Below, piece after piece: positions 49,260-62,126 of a DNA stretch of 64,000 nt. Under the pieces are notes generated by a model. That model was not told where the DNA came from. It searched no databases and saw only the letters and a list, made by a program, of their open reading frames with translations. The DNA is from Omphalotus guepiniiformis (lineage: Eukaryota; Basidiomycota; Agaricomycetes; Agaricales; Omphalotaceae). The DNA lies in the NCBI GenBank assembly GCA_028554645.1, contig JAQOOI010000012.1, positions 372,001 to 436,000 of the forward strand, read 5' to 3'. A program made the translations under genes and the position numbers. Each line of letters starts with the position of its first letter. The stretch's first letter is position 1.

Positions 49260-52200
49260 ATGAGCGGTATGGCAGCAGATATAGCCTCTGAACATTCTAT
49301 ACAAAATTCAAGTTTATCTTCGTATAATATCACTCTAAATCTCACTTCTCTCAGCTCTTTCTTCACCTACCCATCTCGTTTACTCGCCCGGATGCGCAAG
49401 AGCGACGAGTTTGGCAATCACGAAGCTGTTTCTTCATTGCCCTCACTTGACCCTTCTAGTTGGGCGACAGGTACTCCGATAGAGCGTGGTCCTGGTGATG
49501 CGCCAGTTACATTGCCCCCGCCCGTCTTTCCTGGTCCATGGGGATTCTTCACCTCGGGATATATGGTTGGTCTGTTCATTATGGTGAGTTTTCATTTCCT
49601 GTTATTCTGTCTCAGACTGATGGTGACGCCCCAGGCTGTCTTGATGCATCGAATAGAGAACGTCGTAGTCCCTACACGCATACCTCATGTGGACCACACA
49701 CACATGTCCCACCACGCCCGCCGACACACATGGACACGTAGGGTATACGAATGGTTCCTACCCCTGAATATCAACCGAACAGCTACCCGCCTCGCATTTC
49801 ACCTCCCTACGTTGTATTTCCTGGGCAGAATGCTTCTCTTGTGGTCGTTGCTCCTTCTCCAAACATCTGATCTTTATCCAAAGAATGAATCTGGCGTTGT
49901 GTGCCGCCTCGGGCGCTGGAGCGAGACACGCGAGATGCAGGATATTAGTTGGCAGACGTTTTGTGCTGTTTGTGCTGCTTTCTGTGTTGAGACGTTCGTG
50001 AAGGGTCTCGATGGCTTCCGAGTTGGGTTTGGGTCTCATATGCAAGCTAACACGTCACCGTTCAATTTGGTAAGGAATTCTATCTGCCCACTGAGCATAT
50101 CACGATACTAATAGTGGTCGTAGGTCGGCTACGCTTTTCTGCTATACATCTACTCTTCTCCCGTGACTCATGTAAAGCGACCGCCCGACTTACCCTCTCG
50201 TCCAGACAAACATGTCATCGTTACTATCACCATCCCGCTTTTGCAACTATTTATCTTCCACCTCCTTTCGGTCCGCAAACGTTGGTCGACGCACCGGTTC
50301 ATTCCAACTGCCCTCTCGTCTGTCCTCTCTCTACTCCATTTCCACTCTACCCTTATCGCGCATAAGAAGATCTTCTACCCATTTCATTTTCCATCTTCCC
50401 CCGCACCTACGCTTCTCGCCACACCCATGGTCTCAACGGATTTCGCTCCTCCCACTGCAATACCGGAGGCTCTAACTACCCAGGCCTCTGCACCCTTTGC
50501 TGTGGGTGGGCAAGGTCCGACGACCTCTGTATATTCTAGCCCGACAGGCACAGCGAACTACCCTATTCTCAATTATATCCCGAATGTTTTTGAAACACTG
50601 CTGCTCTTCACGATTACGTTAACGATATTCCTCAATGCACTTACACAGCTCTTGCTTACTGGACGCGTCTCGAGGCCGTTGCTTGGGTTGGGGCTTACAG
50701 GTCCAGGTGCGTGTTGTTTGTTGGTGCCTGCGATCATCATTGACTGAAGTTTTCGTGTAGACGGCTCTAATGCGACGGGATGGTCATGGACTCCGCCTTG
50801 GGACGAAGATTTCGGCGTCGTGCTTCTTCGAGTGGGGACTGCAAGCTTGGAAGCTACGGGTTTGAGAGGGTGGGGCAATGAAGTAGGAGGGATAGTCGCT
50901 CCTCCTGCCTCGCCTTCCGACTGGCAACGAACACGCACGAGGGCGAAAACACGGGAAGTCGAGTATGGGAGTTTGCAGCTGAGCAGGACAGGAGTGGTTA
51001 GGGTGTATGAAGGGCGTGTGGTCACCACCGCGCCTGTTTCTTCATCAGGGAGGAATGGCATAGGGATGAAGAGGAAAGTGAAGGTGCTCAAAGGGTGGAA
51101 TAATGAAGTCAGAGATGTTGATCTTGGCGGTAACGTTCACGACGACCGCGAGCGTGATCGGAGAGCATCAAGTCGACGACGATATGCACCCGGTTCTGCC
51201 TCTTCGTCTGCAAGGAGCTTTGGCGTGCCTGGCGTGTTGACTGTTAGCGCTGGATGGTGGAGGGAGCTGAGGAGGTTTTTCTGGACTGGTTGGGGTGTGC
51301 TGAAAGTGATTCCTGGGGTGATGTGGGATGTTCTTAGGGGTAGGAAAGGGTGGGGGGTTGATTTGGATGGGGAAGGTGCTGGTGCTGATAGCGGGAGAAG
51401 TGAAAGTGAAGGGCAGAATGGGGGAGATGGTTGGGAAGGAGAGGGAGGGTATAAAAGTGGGGAAGATGAGGGTGAGGAAGATATGGATAATGGGGAGTTG
51501 TATGATAAATTCTTGAGAGGGCAGGAAGTCAGTGATGATGAAGGGGACGACGGGGAGTGGGTTCAGGATAGTGAAAGTGATGAGTTTGGAGTTCGGTCGG
51601 AATCCGAGTTTGACGAGGATGACGAAGAGGGAGATGAGGATGAGGATGAGGAATCGCCTCGTGGAAGAGAGCTGGAAACTGTCGGTCTTTATGCCGATTT
51701 AGGTGAAAGGGAATCTACACCCGGCGCTACATCCTCGACATTGCTAGCTCATATGGCATACTCCGGGAGCTCACCGCTTACGAGGAGAAGGTTTGGGTCG
51801 CTAATGGCTGGTGGAATGCCTGGATATGAGATAAGTATGTATATCGTGATTTGACGCGTCGCGCCCTTCACTTGATTGTTCTTACACGATTCTCATTCCT
51901 TTTCGTCACAGGCCAAAATCGACTGAGTTCTACAAGATCGGAGGCATTCGCCAGGGACGACACGGACTCTGCTCGGCGAAATTGTGTCATATGCACGATA
52001 GAACCAAGGCAGATCATTTGCTGGCCTTGCCGGTGAGAATCATTTCTTATTGGTTTATACTGCGCACCTTTTTCGTTTCTTCTGGTTTTTTCTTTTGGAA
52101 CATTAGAGAACGTTGGTTTGCTAATATATGTGATTTGTAGGTGCCTGTCCATGTGTGATGGATGTAGAGAGAGCCTGGCTTCGAGATCGGCTGCTTCGAA

Positions 52201-52313
52201 GCATCGTTGTCCGTGTTGCAGGAGGACGTGAGTTATCCATTAACTTCTTGCTTGGGTTGAATCTAAAGGCACTCTTCAGGGTGGAAGGATACTCTAGGAT
52301 ATTTATTCCTTAG
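49260..52313 (+). CDS. Multi-pass membrane RING E3 ubiquitin ligase, Asi1/Asi3-like
   Basis: Begins MSGMAADIASEHS at 49260; six or seven exons, about 880 residues. Several hydrophobic segments occur in the first half (FFTSGYMVGLFIM, LYFLGRMLLLWSLLLL, FLLYIY, ITIPLLQLFIFHLL, LLLFTITLTIFLNAL). A long hydrophilic region follows with an acidic Glu/Asp run (near 51380-51660). The C-terminus is a RING: CVICTIEP, then PCRCLSMCDGC and KHRCPCCRRT, closing with VEGYSRIFIP. In yeast the Asi proteins sit in the inner nuclear membrane and degrade mislocalised membrane proteins and Stp transcription factors. The RING type and membrane layout support that comparison, but location here is inferred. The final exon (52280-52313) is set by the conserved ending. 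Confidence 0.8.
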
Positions 52314-52620
52314 GTGGAGAAACACAAATGAACTCGGAAAGGATTGGTTTTGGAGGACGGTACACCGTACATGTGTATATGGATCTGTTGTAAAATATAA
52401 GCAAATGATTTGTTCAACAGGCAGGTGATTTCATGCCCTGTTTTTTGTGCCACCTCGTTGAGAGTTTTTTGTTCATTTGAGGTCACGGTAATGTACGTTT
52501 ATTGAGTACCAGGATGCGTTCGTCGGACATGTTATATTCGTGCCAAGCCATACTGATATTACAGCATATTACAGATGAACGTGCGCCACGCGCATTGTGT
52601 TTCCTACAGTGGGTTGAGTG

Positions 52621-52627
52621 TATAAAA
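52621..52627 (+). promoter_or_regulatory. TATA box of the EEP-jacalin gene
   Basis: A perfect TATAAAA stands 64-70 bp upstream of the ATG at 52691, a usual distance for a strongly expressed fungal gene with a short 5' UTR. Confidence 0.6.
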
Positions 52628-52690
52628 ACGCGGTGGACCCATACAAGAATCTCACCCCGGGATTTTCATCGACGCGGGTTCAAGGATAAG

Positions 52691-54107
52691 ATGAGCAGGA
52701 GCAGTGTTATTGTCGCCGCGCTATTCGTTCAACAGTGCCTGGCGGCTGTCACGACTGGTACTTTTAATGTCTTGACATACAATGTCGCTGGACTTCCTGG
52801 TCAGTTAGTTCCCCTCTTCTTTGTCCCGCCATACTTAGCTGAACCATCTTGTTCTGTTAGACGTACTGTCCTCAAGTGACCCATCCGTTGACACTCCACA
52901 AATTTCACCTCGACTAGCCCCATTCAACGTGATCCACGTCCAGGAAGATTTCAACTACCACGCCGACCTCTATGCCTCCGACAACCACCCATACCGCACT
53001 CCTACCTCCGGCGGCGCAGGTATCGGGAGTGGACTCAACACCCTCTCGGATTATCCGTACATTGACTTTACACGTACGAAATGGAATGACTGTTACATCG
53101 ACAGCGGAGACTGCCTCACCCCAAAAGGTTTCACCTTCATGCGCGTACGAGTCACTGATGGGCTCTGGGTCGATTTTTACAACCTCCACGCGGACGCAGG
53201 ATCAGAGGACGGTGATCGAAGTGCCCGTGCGTCGAATTTCGAGCAAGTGACGGAGTACATGAGTACTTGGTCTATCGGAATGCCAGTTATATTAATGGGG
53301 GATACAAATTCGAGGTATACGAGTGTTGTTGATTCTGATTCATTGCATGGGTTATTGGATACTGAAGGTCTTACTGATTCTTGGGTTAAGAATGCGAGAG
53401 GGGGAGTGTTTCCTGTTGAAGGGACTGATGCGCTTGTTTGTGATTTCCCGTTTGCGGATGGGACTACGCAGGAGGAGATGGTTGCTTGTGAGGTTGTTGA
53501 TAAGATGATGGTTAGGGGGAGTTTGGGTGTGACGCTGACGCCGACTGCGTTTATCAACGAGGACGAAGAGTTTTTGGATGCGAATGGTGGAACACTTAGT
53601 GATCATTATCCTCAAAGCTCGAATTTGAGTTGGACGTTGTCTTCCTCTGTTCGTCTGGATGATCCTGTGGGTGGTCCTCATGGGGATCCATATAATGACC
53701 TTCCGACGGTCTTCTCGGGGGGTTCCGTACCAGCAATCACATCCATTACCGTCCGGAGCGGAGCTCGTGTAGACGCTGTTTCGTATACTTTGACATCTGG
53801 CACTACGGTATCGCATGGAGGAACGGGAGGAGATCCGACTACGTTGACGTTGAATACTGGTGAACGGATCGTGCAGATTACTGCGTGCGAGGCGAAACAT
53901 GATGATACGACTAGGGTGTTTTATGTCAATTTCTTGACGAATCAAGGAAGAACGTTGGTTGGGGGTGTTACTACGGATGATTGCTCTACAACGAGTATAC
54001 CTACTGATGCGGGAGCTGGAGGGAAATCTTGGGGACTTGTTGGGTTCTGGGGGAGGTCAGGGGATGAAATGGATAGGCTTGCGGGTATTTGGGGTGCTGC
54101 GTATTGA
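52691..54107 (+). CDS. Secreted endonuclease/exonuclease/phosphatase-fold enzyme with C-terminal jacalin-like lectin domain
   Basis: Two exons, about 450 residues. Signal peptide at residues 1-19 (SSVIVAALFVQQCLAA). The EEP fold shows FNVLTYNVAGLPD, VIHVQEDFNYHADLY (catalytic Glu), FYNLHADAG, PVILMGDTNSRY and GTLSDHYP (catalytic Asp-His). This is the pattern of sphingomyelinase- and inositol-phosphatase-like secreted members. From about residue 320 a jacalin-type beta-prism follows: GGPHGDPYNDLP, ITSITVRSGARVDAVSYTL, HGGTGGDPTTLTLNTGER and KSWGLVGFWGRSGDEMDRLA. The lectin part probably binds a sugar and targets the enzyme. The real substrate (phospholipid, inositol phosphate or nucleic acid) is unknown. 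The intron at about 52800-52860 joins the frames cleanly. Confidence 0.85.
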
Positions 54108-54466
54108 TGTTTTTGTTACATAGTTACTTGAGAGCTTGTTACAAAGTATCAAGTAATTTAGTACAAGAATGTACATATACCAATTCAGAATTCAATTGAA
54201 TCCTTTCTTACCGGGACTGACAAAGCACATGTTATAGATGATGACTCATGATCCAAATCCCGAACATGCGTAATCCTTCGAAATCGCGCGAGATGGCGAA
54301 TACTGAGATGACAAGAGTATTCGCAACGCACCACACTATGGCATTTATAAACCCCTTCCTTCAACGGTCTCTTCTGGCCATCTTTTCCCTTCTTCTCTAT
54401 ATTCATACCCCCTTAGAATTCAAGGCGTTTTTATAAAACTTGAAACAAAAAAAAATCACACTAGAA

Positions 54467-56046
54467 ATGACTTTCGACTCTTCGAATCTCGTGAATGGGT
54501 CCTCTAGGGCAGCGGCGGCGGCGACAACGACCACGACCACGACCACGACGGCGGCGGCGAATGGGCATAGTGGTGCTGCTGGTGTTACTACCAATGGTGT
54601 TAACGGACACCACCATACGACCACTATCAATGGACATCATAAACCGAAATCGGTTGTAGAAGGTTTCGGTACTCGCGCGATACATGTAGGATCCGATCCG
54701 AGTGCTGAGACTGGTGCGGTTATACCTGCTATTAGTCTCAGTACGACGTATAAACAGGAAGGTGTTGGGAATCATAAGGTTCGTCAAGACACATTATCAC
54801 TCTTTTTTATTTTATTTTACGAGATGTTGACGATTACGATGTTAAGGGTTTTGAATATTCACGCTCTGGAAATCCAAATCGAAATGCACTTGAAGAGACT
54901 CTAGCTTCGATTGAAGCTGGTGGGTCCGAGGCTATTGCGTTTTCTTCGGGTTCATCGACAACGGCGACTCTTATACAGTCGTTGGGACCTAATGCGCATA
55001 TTATATCTGTTAATGATGTTTATGGGGGTACATTCCGGTATATGACCCGTGTAGCGGCAGAGAATCAAGGCTTGGAAACGACTTTTGTCGATTTGGAGGA
55101 TCTCACCGAGGGAGGTGAAGCGGAGAGGAAACTGCTCGAGAGTTTGAAACCCAATACCAAACTTATATGGGTGGAAAGTCCTACGAATCCTACACTTAGG
55201 GTTATAGACATCAAGAGACTAGTCGAAATTCTCGATACACGTTACCCAAATACTCAACCTTCGAACCAAAGACCTCTTTTACTCGTCGACAACACATTCG
55301 CATCACCATTCTACACATCCCCACTTCTCCTCGGTGCCGATATCGTTATGCATTCCATAACGAAATACATCAATGGTCATTCTGATGTAGTCATGGGAGC
55401 TTTGGTTTTACCTCCAAGACATGTGGAAGTTACGAAGAATCTGAGGTTTTTGCAGAATGCTATTGGTGCTGTACCTAGTGCGTATGATTGTTGGCTTGCG
55501 CAGAGGGGAGCGAAGACGTTGCATTTGAGGATGAGGGAACATGGGGTTAATGCGTTGAAGGTTGCGAGGGCTTTGAAGGGGAATAAGTGGGTTGAGGAGG
55601 TTGTTTATCCTGGGTTGGGGAGTGGTGAAGGAATTAAGGGGAAAGGGAAAGCACAGGAGATTGCGTGGAAGAATCTTAGTCCTCATGCGAAGAAATGGAT
55701 CGAGAGTTTAGCTCTTGATGGATCGGATGGAGGTTTCCCGTTCTCGGGTATGGTTTCGTTTAAAATTCGAAAACCAGACGAGTACACGACGGATGAAGAA
55801 TTAGCTGGTTTGACTAGCAAGTTTTTGAGTCAACTGAGGTTGTTCACGCTTGCGGAATCTTTGGGTGGTGTTGAGAGTCTTGCTGAGGTTCCTGCTAGGA
55901 TGACTCATGCGAGTATACCGAAGGAAGAGAGGGAAAAGTTGGGTATTAGTGAAGGGTTGGTTAGGTTGAGTGTTGGGGTTGAGGATGGGGATGATTTGGT
56001 TAGGGATTTGGAGAGTGGGTTGAGGGAGGTTTTTGGGAGGATGTAG
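54467..56046 (+). CDS. CYS3: Cystathionine gamma-lyase
   Basis: PLP enzyme of reverse transsulphuration, splitting cystathionine to cysteine, 2-oxobutyrate and ammonia. ATG at 54467. The family body begins at GFGTRAIHVGSDPSAETGAV, preceded by a Thr/Ala/Gly-rich extension coded partly by (GACCAC)n and (GCG)n tracts. An intron (about 54780-54850) leads into GFEYSRSGNPNRNALEETLA. Further motifs are FSSGSSTTATLIQS, WVESPTNPTLRVIDI, VDNTFASPFYTSPL and the PLP lysine in MHSITKYINGHSDVVMG. The C-terminus includes FTLAESLGGVESLAEVP and GLVRLSVGVEDGDDLV. Cystathionine gamma-synthase and beta-lyase share the fold; the ESLGGVESL and TKYINGHSDVVMG forms favour gamma-lyase. Tail to tail with the NADAR gene, 188 bp apart. 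Confidence 0.88.
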
Positions 56047-56234
56047 AATGAGATGGAGTTTTGAGAGTAATTCGTTGTTTTGGTTTTGGTTTGGATTTGA
56101 GGATTTTTGTTTGTAACTTATTGTACTTTATCGATTGTTTAATAGTGCATAGATTTGTATGTATATATTATATCAGGTCAATACACTGAAACGGAGAAGT
56201 TATAACCAAATTGACATGTACGCGAATCGCAAGT

Positions 56235-57630
56235 TCAAGCCTCATCCCGAAGTCTCGCTCTCAACCTCTCAAGCGCCTTCCCAAGTTCATTCCTCCCCCT
56301 TCGATCAGCACCAATCCCCCAAAACGAATCTTTATCCGAGTCCTATCGGTGCAAGCGCAAGCGCAAGCGAAAGAAAAAGTGAGGTTCGTTGGTGTGAGAT
56401 TTAGTAGGTATAGGTATAAGTAGGTGAAGATGAAGAACCCTTACCTCGACAAGCTCAGCATCACCCGTATCCAAAAGTTCTTGTTTTAAAGAACGATGTT
56501 GAGTGAATTTGAGGTAGAGTGTTTCTTCCATCTGGAGGAGAGAGAGGGGGAAGGGGTGGTTAGTGTCTTGGGTTAGTTGGGAGAGCAAGAGCAAGAGCAA
56601 CGAACCTTTTGAATATTCACTTTCTTCCAATCCCTTCGTACCTCCGGTTGAAACCTCCTTGCTTCAGAAAACGCAACACTAGGTCTTTCAGAACATGTAC
56701 GGATATGTTCTGCGAGGTAAGGTCTGTGTTCTTGGAACTTTTACACCAAGTTAGGATTGTAAAGCGTGAGGGGGACGGCCACACCACGCGTACCTTGAAA
56801 GATTGAAAGAGATGTTCAGAAGTAGGATACCTCTTCCCTTTATAGTACACTTGATGAGTTGAAAAGTTTGTGAAACCGTAGTATGGATCGGTTTTATTGT
56901 AAAAGAGGATTTTTCGACGGGGTTTCTTGGTCCATCCTCCTCCTCCTCCTCCTCCACCAGCACCCGCACCGCTGTAGCTGTTGACACCGTTACCACCGCC
57001 ACCACCGCCGCCGTTGATCGGCAACAAACTTTGTAACCACCCAGGGGCGCTAGTCGCACTAATCGGCGAACTAACAGAAAAGTGACGCCAATCAGACGCT
57101 GGAGCAGAAGGTGCGGAAGATGGTTTAAGTGATTGAGGTCGGGTGGTGTTATGGGTATGGGTCATGGTAGTTGGAGGAGGTGTGGTGGTGGTGATAGGGG
57201 AAGGGTTTGTAGGGATGTAGAAATCTTGTGCGGAGCGTGAACGTGTGCATGTATCGGATGTCGTTAGTTGGTTGGCAAAACCGGCATTGGTATTGTGTGT
57301 GCCACCGGTGAAAACTGATTTACTGCGGTGAACTGGGGAGAAGGGTGTTGGAGGGAAGGAGTCTGTGGTGGTGGTGGTGGTGGTGATAGTGGGTACACTG
57401 GAGATATCAACGAGTTGAGCACCGTTCTCTGATATCTCTGCGAGTTGAGAGACGGGAACGTGAAGGAGGTAACTTCTGCGTTCTTCGACGCGGACGATAC
57501 ATGAGGCTTCTTGTGTGTTTGGGGATAGTGGACCTGAGGCTGAGGCTGAGGAGGGGGAAGGCGTAGATGCAGAGGCAGAGGAAGGTGTTGTGCTGAGAGT
57601 GATTATTGGAGAACGTATACGTGCAGACAT
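56235..57630 (-). CDS. NADAR (YbiA-like, DUF1768) domain protein with long low-complexity N-terminus
   Basis: Four exons from ATG at 57630. Residues about 1-230 are Ser/Thr/Pro/Gly-rich with poly-Thr and poly-Gly runs. The NADAR domain then starts: KILFYNKTDPYYGFTNFSTH, YPTSEHLFQSFK, then (after an intron) QEHRPYLAEHIRTC, ARRFQPEVRRDWKKVNIQK and MEETLYLKFTQHRSLKQELL. The last exon carries DSFWGIGADRRGRNELGKAL and the stop at 56235-56237. NADAR proteins are N-glycosidases linked to riboflavin intermediates and ADP-ribose. The WGIGADRRGRNELG ending and the SEHLFQ segment are intact. A role alongside the PARP-like genes 1 kb downstream is conceivable but only inferred from position. Confidence 0.85.
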
Positions 57631-58713
57631 CGTGAGGTTGTAATCGCTAAAGCGTAGTCCACTACTTGCTTGAAGGAGGTGAACTGAAAAGATGGTTTGC
57701 GCTTGAAAGGGGCTGAAATAAAGCTTTTGTGAAGAAAGAACTCATGGGGAAGGCCATGCAAAGTCAGTGTACCAGCTGTGGTGCATGATTTGATTCGCCT
57801 CGAGGTGGTGTCGTGCTTTCAAGATTTGATATCGAGTACTTATCGATTTGGGGATGCATAGAGTAGCAGAGAAAGAGTTCGGCGCTTATCCAAGGACGCA
57901 TATATGTTACTATTAGCGCTCAGGCGCTTCGCCTTGTCTCTCACTAGCACTCGTTACACTACACAAAGTATTCAACATGTACCTCACTGCACCGGAATAC
58001 CATCTCAAAGCAAACATAGCATCCTGCGCACGCCTCAATCACAAGCCCGTTCAAAAAACGCGTCTACAACGAGGTTTTCCTTTTTGACACCTGCTCACTT
58101 CCAACTCCCTCCTGGCACTACACTGCAGCGCAGTCTACGCATCTTCTCCCCAAACTCAATCTCTAGCGTCGAAACGCTGTGCACGCATGCCCCCCAAGGT
58201 CCCTCGTTTCAATGGGGTGGCATTGATGCGTAGTTGCGCTGCGTTGCCTTGATGGTGTTCAGGATTTACTTCATGAAATGGCAGCTTTGTGTCCGAGTCA
58301 GGATCGACACCTAGGTCATCATCGAGACGATAGGAAACAATACGAGGTGCTTGAAATCAAACAAATACGACCGCTGAAAAACCAAAACCGTACATATCGC
58401 AGCCCCGGGCCTCTAGGGGCAATCTTCGCGTGGAAACCACAGTGGAATGAAATGCAATGTGCGCTTACGCATACCATACGCATATGTATGACTCTCCTCA
58501 CCATGACCGAAACTCGAAACTCGAAAGAGTCAAGCGAGGGGTTACCGGTGCGGGGAAGGGAATATTTAATTCAAGCCCATTCATTCCTCATAATCCCCCC
58601 TGCTTAACACTCGCTTTGCTTGGACTGAAACATCAACGTCAACGTGGACCCGCGCGGACGTAGACGTTTACTTCTGGGGTTCGTTCGGAATCAAGAACAA
58701 ATTATTACTACAT
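57631..58713. other. Intergenic region between NADAR and first PARP-like gene
   Basis: Divergent promoters for the two genes. Plus-strand frames at 57904-58233 and 58278-58607 are open for about 109 codons each but resemble no family and have no splice support; I leave them uncalled. Confidence 0.4.
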
Positions 58714-60254
58714 ATGGCTGTAGACGAGCATAGCACTGCCCATCCATCGAATCGTCGTAGGAGTTCGGCTCATTTGTTCGCGTTGAAGAGGTCTGATGCG
58801 AGGTATGTTCAAGGTCAGTGGGTTGGTATTGTATTGTATTTGTATTTGTCATTGGCTGATACGGAAATTGTTTAGTCGAGAAATTGTTCGTGAAAGGATG
58901 GAAACACCCGCATAAACCGAAACCGGCGGTTAGAGCGATTTACAAGGTTCTCTTACCGGATGAGGTTTTAGAGCTTTATAGTAATTATTGGTACGTACGT
59001 ACTTCATAACACACCACATATAATCCCATTCCCCCTCTTGCCTTTTTTCATTTCATTCCCATCACTTATATATATCTCTCGATGCTCGTTCAGCTCGAAA
59101 GTCCGCGTCTTCAACCTCCTCTCAAAGTACAGCAAAGGAGCCAACGAACAGTTACTGTTCCATGGTACAACACGGACTTGTTTGATTGGAGAGGACATTG
59201 GGAATGTACACCCGTGTTCGATGGAGAGTTGTTCGTTGTGTGGAATTATTAGGAAGTCTTTTGATGTTGCAAAGTGTGGTGAGTAAGAGTTCGTTGGGTC
59301 TTTCCGAGCGAGCGGGAGTGAGTCTAATGCGTTGGGTTTTGTTTTAGGATCGAAACATTCGTTCCAAAGGTGAGTCGACAGAATCTCCTTCTAATCCTAA
59401 TCCTATCCCTCTTAGTAACACATTTTTCTCTTCATCACAGGTTCGGATCTGGGATATACACCACAACATGTTCATCCAGTTTCGTCCTTTCCTCTCTTCA
59501 CCCTTCCCGCTTCCTCTTTTCTAACCTCACCCACTCCCGGTGTCCCTATATATAGAAGCAGACGACTATTTCACCAACAAAACCCGAAACTCCAATCTTC
59601 GCGTTTTGCTGGTTAGCCGTGTCGTTGTAGGCAAACCGTATAAACGTCTAAGAACGGATAGGGGTATTAGAGGTCCGCCTTGTGGATATCATTCTGTAAG
59701 TCAAATTCTCTTCCTTCCTCCGTACCATCTTTCCTCGAGTTTTTCGAGTTTTTTTCCACATTATAATGCTAGAGAGCATGCACTAACCTCTCCATACCTA
59801 CCAGGTACTAGGAGTCCCCGGAGTCGATCTAAACTACGAAGAAACAGTGGTATACGATAACGATGCTATAAGACCTGCGTATCTTGTTGTTTATGATAAA
59901 GTGTCTCCACCACCACCACCACCACCACCTCCTTCCCTTCCTCCACCTCCACCTCCCCCTCCACCTCCGATTCCGACTCCTCCTGCACCGCATGCACCGC
60001 AGCAGCACCAGCAGAAACCACATACGTCACTGAAACATTCAGCATCGACGTTGTTGTTATCGGTTATAGCTACGAGGACGAAGACGAAGAATGGAGGAGG
60101 TTCGAGTACGGGGTCAAGGCGGAAGACTGCGGATGCGGATGGGAATGTGGATGCGGGTACGAGTAGGAAGGGAAGTCATGGTGGCACTAGTTCGATAAAG
60201 AATGCGAAAGCGCAGATTGCTACGTTGTTTAGGACACCGTTGGCTTCGTATTGA
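58714..60254 (+). CDS. PARP-like ADP-ribosyltransferase-fold protein 1
   Basis: Starts at 58714 (MAVDEHSTAHPSNRRRSSAH). Exons then give KLFVKGWKHPHKPKPAVRAI, a helix typical of this group, followed by NEQLLFHGTTRTCLIGED with the PARP His, and CSLCGIIRKSFDVAKCGS. Next come RFGSGIYTTTCSSKADDYF with the PARP Tyr and NYEETVVYDNDAIRPAYLVV with the PARP Glu. The H-Y-E triad is thus complete, so NAD+-dependent ADP-ribosylation is plausible, although the target is unknown. After the fold the protein carries a Pro-rich run coded by (CCA/CCT)n near 59905-59985 and a basic Ser/Gly-rich tail. Tail to tail with the next PARP-like gene. Confidence 0.78.
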
Positions 60255-60618
60255 GGCGTGGTGTGTGGCCCGTGGGTGGGGTAAGTCGTCCGTTTTTATT
60301 GGATTTGGATTTGGATCTATGGGGTTGGATCTATGGGGTTTGGGAGGATAGTCGTGTTGCGGTTTTGCGGGGATGTTCAGTTCATTTTGTTTTGTTTTTC
60401 GTCTCGCGATTCATAAATTTATCGATTTATTGTTATCATAAATATGGAAGCATGGGTAATATTAATATTTATTACTAGATTCAAGAACGAGGAACGAGGG
60501 AATGAATGTTGTATTACGACTACGGGACGTTGTGACTATGTATAATGGAATGGGGCGTCATCCTAAATCTGGGTTCCATCACAACTGCACATCGCAGCAC
60601 GACTCGACTCGAAGCGGA
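60255..60618. other. Spacer between convergent PARP-like genes
   Basis: AT-rich 3' flank; no gene recognised. Confidence 0.4.
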
Positions 60619-62126
60619 CTAGATCTTGCTGTACATGATCACATAGGCAGGGTTGATAGCGTCTGCTGTGGGAACGAACAAGGATGTATCGTTTGGGAAC
60701 TAATTTGCCGGTAATGAGTGAGTGGATGGGGGTTTTTGTTGTGTTGTGGAGAAACATAGGCTTACCTCAGTGTCTTTTTCAACTAGAACATCGCAGGTTA
60801 TCATCACGCGGTATGGAGAGGACGTGCATGATGTAGCGAATGCATCTGCGAGGTAGGGGTTTTTGTAAGAGTATATCCCTTCTCCGAATCTAACCAGTCG
60901 AGTCGAGTCAGTCAATCAGTCAGTCAATCAAACGCAAGCGAGCAAGATAGGACCACCTCGGAGGGGAGGCCCTAGCAAGAAGAACTCAAACACATGGCGT
61001 ACCTCCCATTATTATACGGTTCCTCGAAAGCAAATGCTCTAAACGACGATTTAAGGATATTACAAATCCCACATGACTTGAATTCGCATAAAACTGCTTC
61101 GCCTGGTTTTGTTCCTAAGTCGCAGATACATTGGGAAGAGTGGTATGTGTGGTGTTCGCGTGGTGTGGAGAGTTTTTTTCTGTGGAGGAGTTATGATCCG
61201 AGTCAGCAGGGGGCTATTGCGTGCAGGTGCAGAGGCTGAGAATACGAATACCTACCGGTATGAGGAATAATGAGAACGGGTGTCACGTTGGAGAATGACT
61301 TCGTAGATCTTGTCGATGGTTGGGAGACCACCTTCGTTTCGTGAGTCCCATTCGTTAATGAATTGCTTGCGGACTGAAAATCGAACCATTTAGTCCAGTC
61401 CAGCCCAGCCCGTCGTCTCCGGAACGGATTCGGAGGTTCCAAGTTCATACTAGGCCACACACACACATACCTTGCTTGAACTTTGCCTCACTACCACCAA
61501 CCTCCCTCAATCGTGTCCCATCTCGCACAGCCGCAGCAGCAGCAGCAGCAGCAGCAATCTGATCACAACTAATACAAAGTCCTCTTCCTCCGGTGATACT
61601 CTGAGGTTGTATTCGGCATTTAACGCAACTTTCTACTTGGGCTTGACCTCGCCGAAGGGGATTGGGAGTAGTAGGTGTGGATCGGGTGGCACTTGCTCCT
61701 GGAAAGGAAAAGCTGGAAGGTGTTTGGTGTTGCGCCTGCGCCTGTTGTTGTTGATATGTGGAGGTTCGAGCGCAGGTGCGGCTGCAGTAGGGGTGTTTGT
61801 GACCTTGTGGTTCGATGTATTTGGGTTTTTTACCGCATATCTGTTGGGCCGGTGGGGAGGGAGGGAGGGAGGGAACGACGGAGGGAACGACGGAGGGAAC
61901 GAAGGAGGGAGGAAGGGAGGATTCATTCATCGTTCGAATCAGATCATCTCATCTACGCGATCGATTCCGGGGGATGGAACCGGGTGCTTACCTCGCACAT
62001 ATCATCTTGAGGTGTAGGAGAAACTCGTCGTTGTCGAGGACCTAGTTTGGTGAGTGTGCTTAACATGATGATGGCGGTAAGAATGAAAATGGGGACTGCG
62101 TAGGAAACTTCGTTGGGACTTATCAT
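60619..62126 (-). CDS. PARP-like protein 2 with N-terminal membrane anchor and Cys-rich knuckle
   Basis: ATG at 62126 (MISPNEVSYAV) with a membrane segment (AVPIFILTAIIMLSTL). A zinc-knuckle-like region split by an intron reads CEICGKKPKYIEPQGHKHPY followed by CSRTCAR. A linker with Gln and Ala runs (from CAG/GCA repeats at 61535-61556) holds CVKCRIQPQ and CISCDQI. The catalytic-fold segments are QFINEWDSRNEGGLPTIDKI, TYHSSQCICDLGTKPGEAVL, SCGICNILKSSFRAF, RFGEGIYSYKNPYLADAFAT and VPTADAINPAYVIMYSKI. The usual HGT is replaced by HSS and the late acidic motif differs from protein 1, so activity may be changed or lost. The intron before the knuckle has a long GGGA/CCCT tract (61855-61920). Confidence 0.72.

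Noticed and set aside
57904..58607. Two plus-strand frames of 109 codons between NADAR and PARP-like 1
   Set aside because: No homology, no splice support and composition like surrounding non-coding DNA; too weak to call genes.
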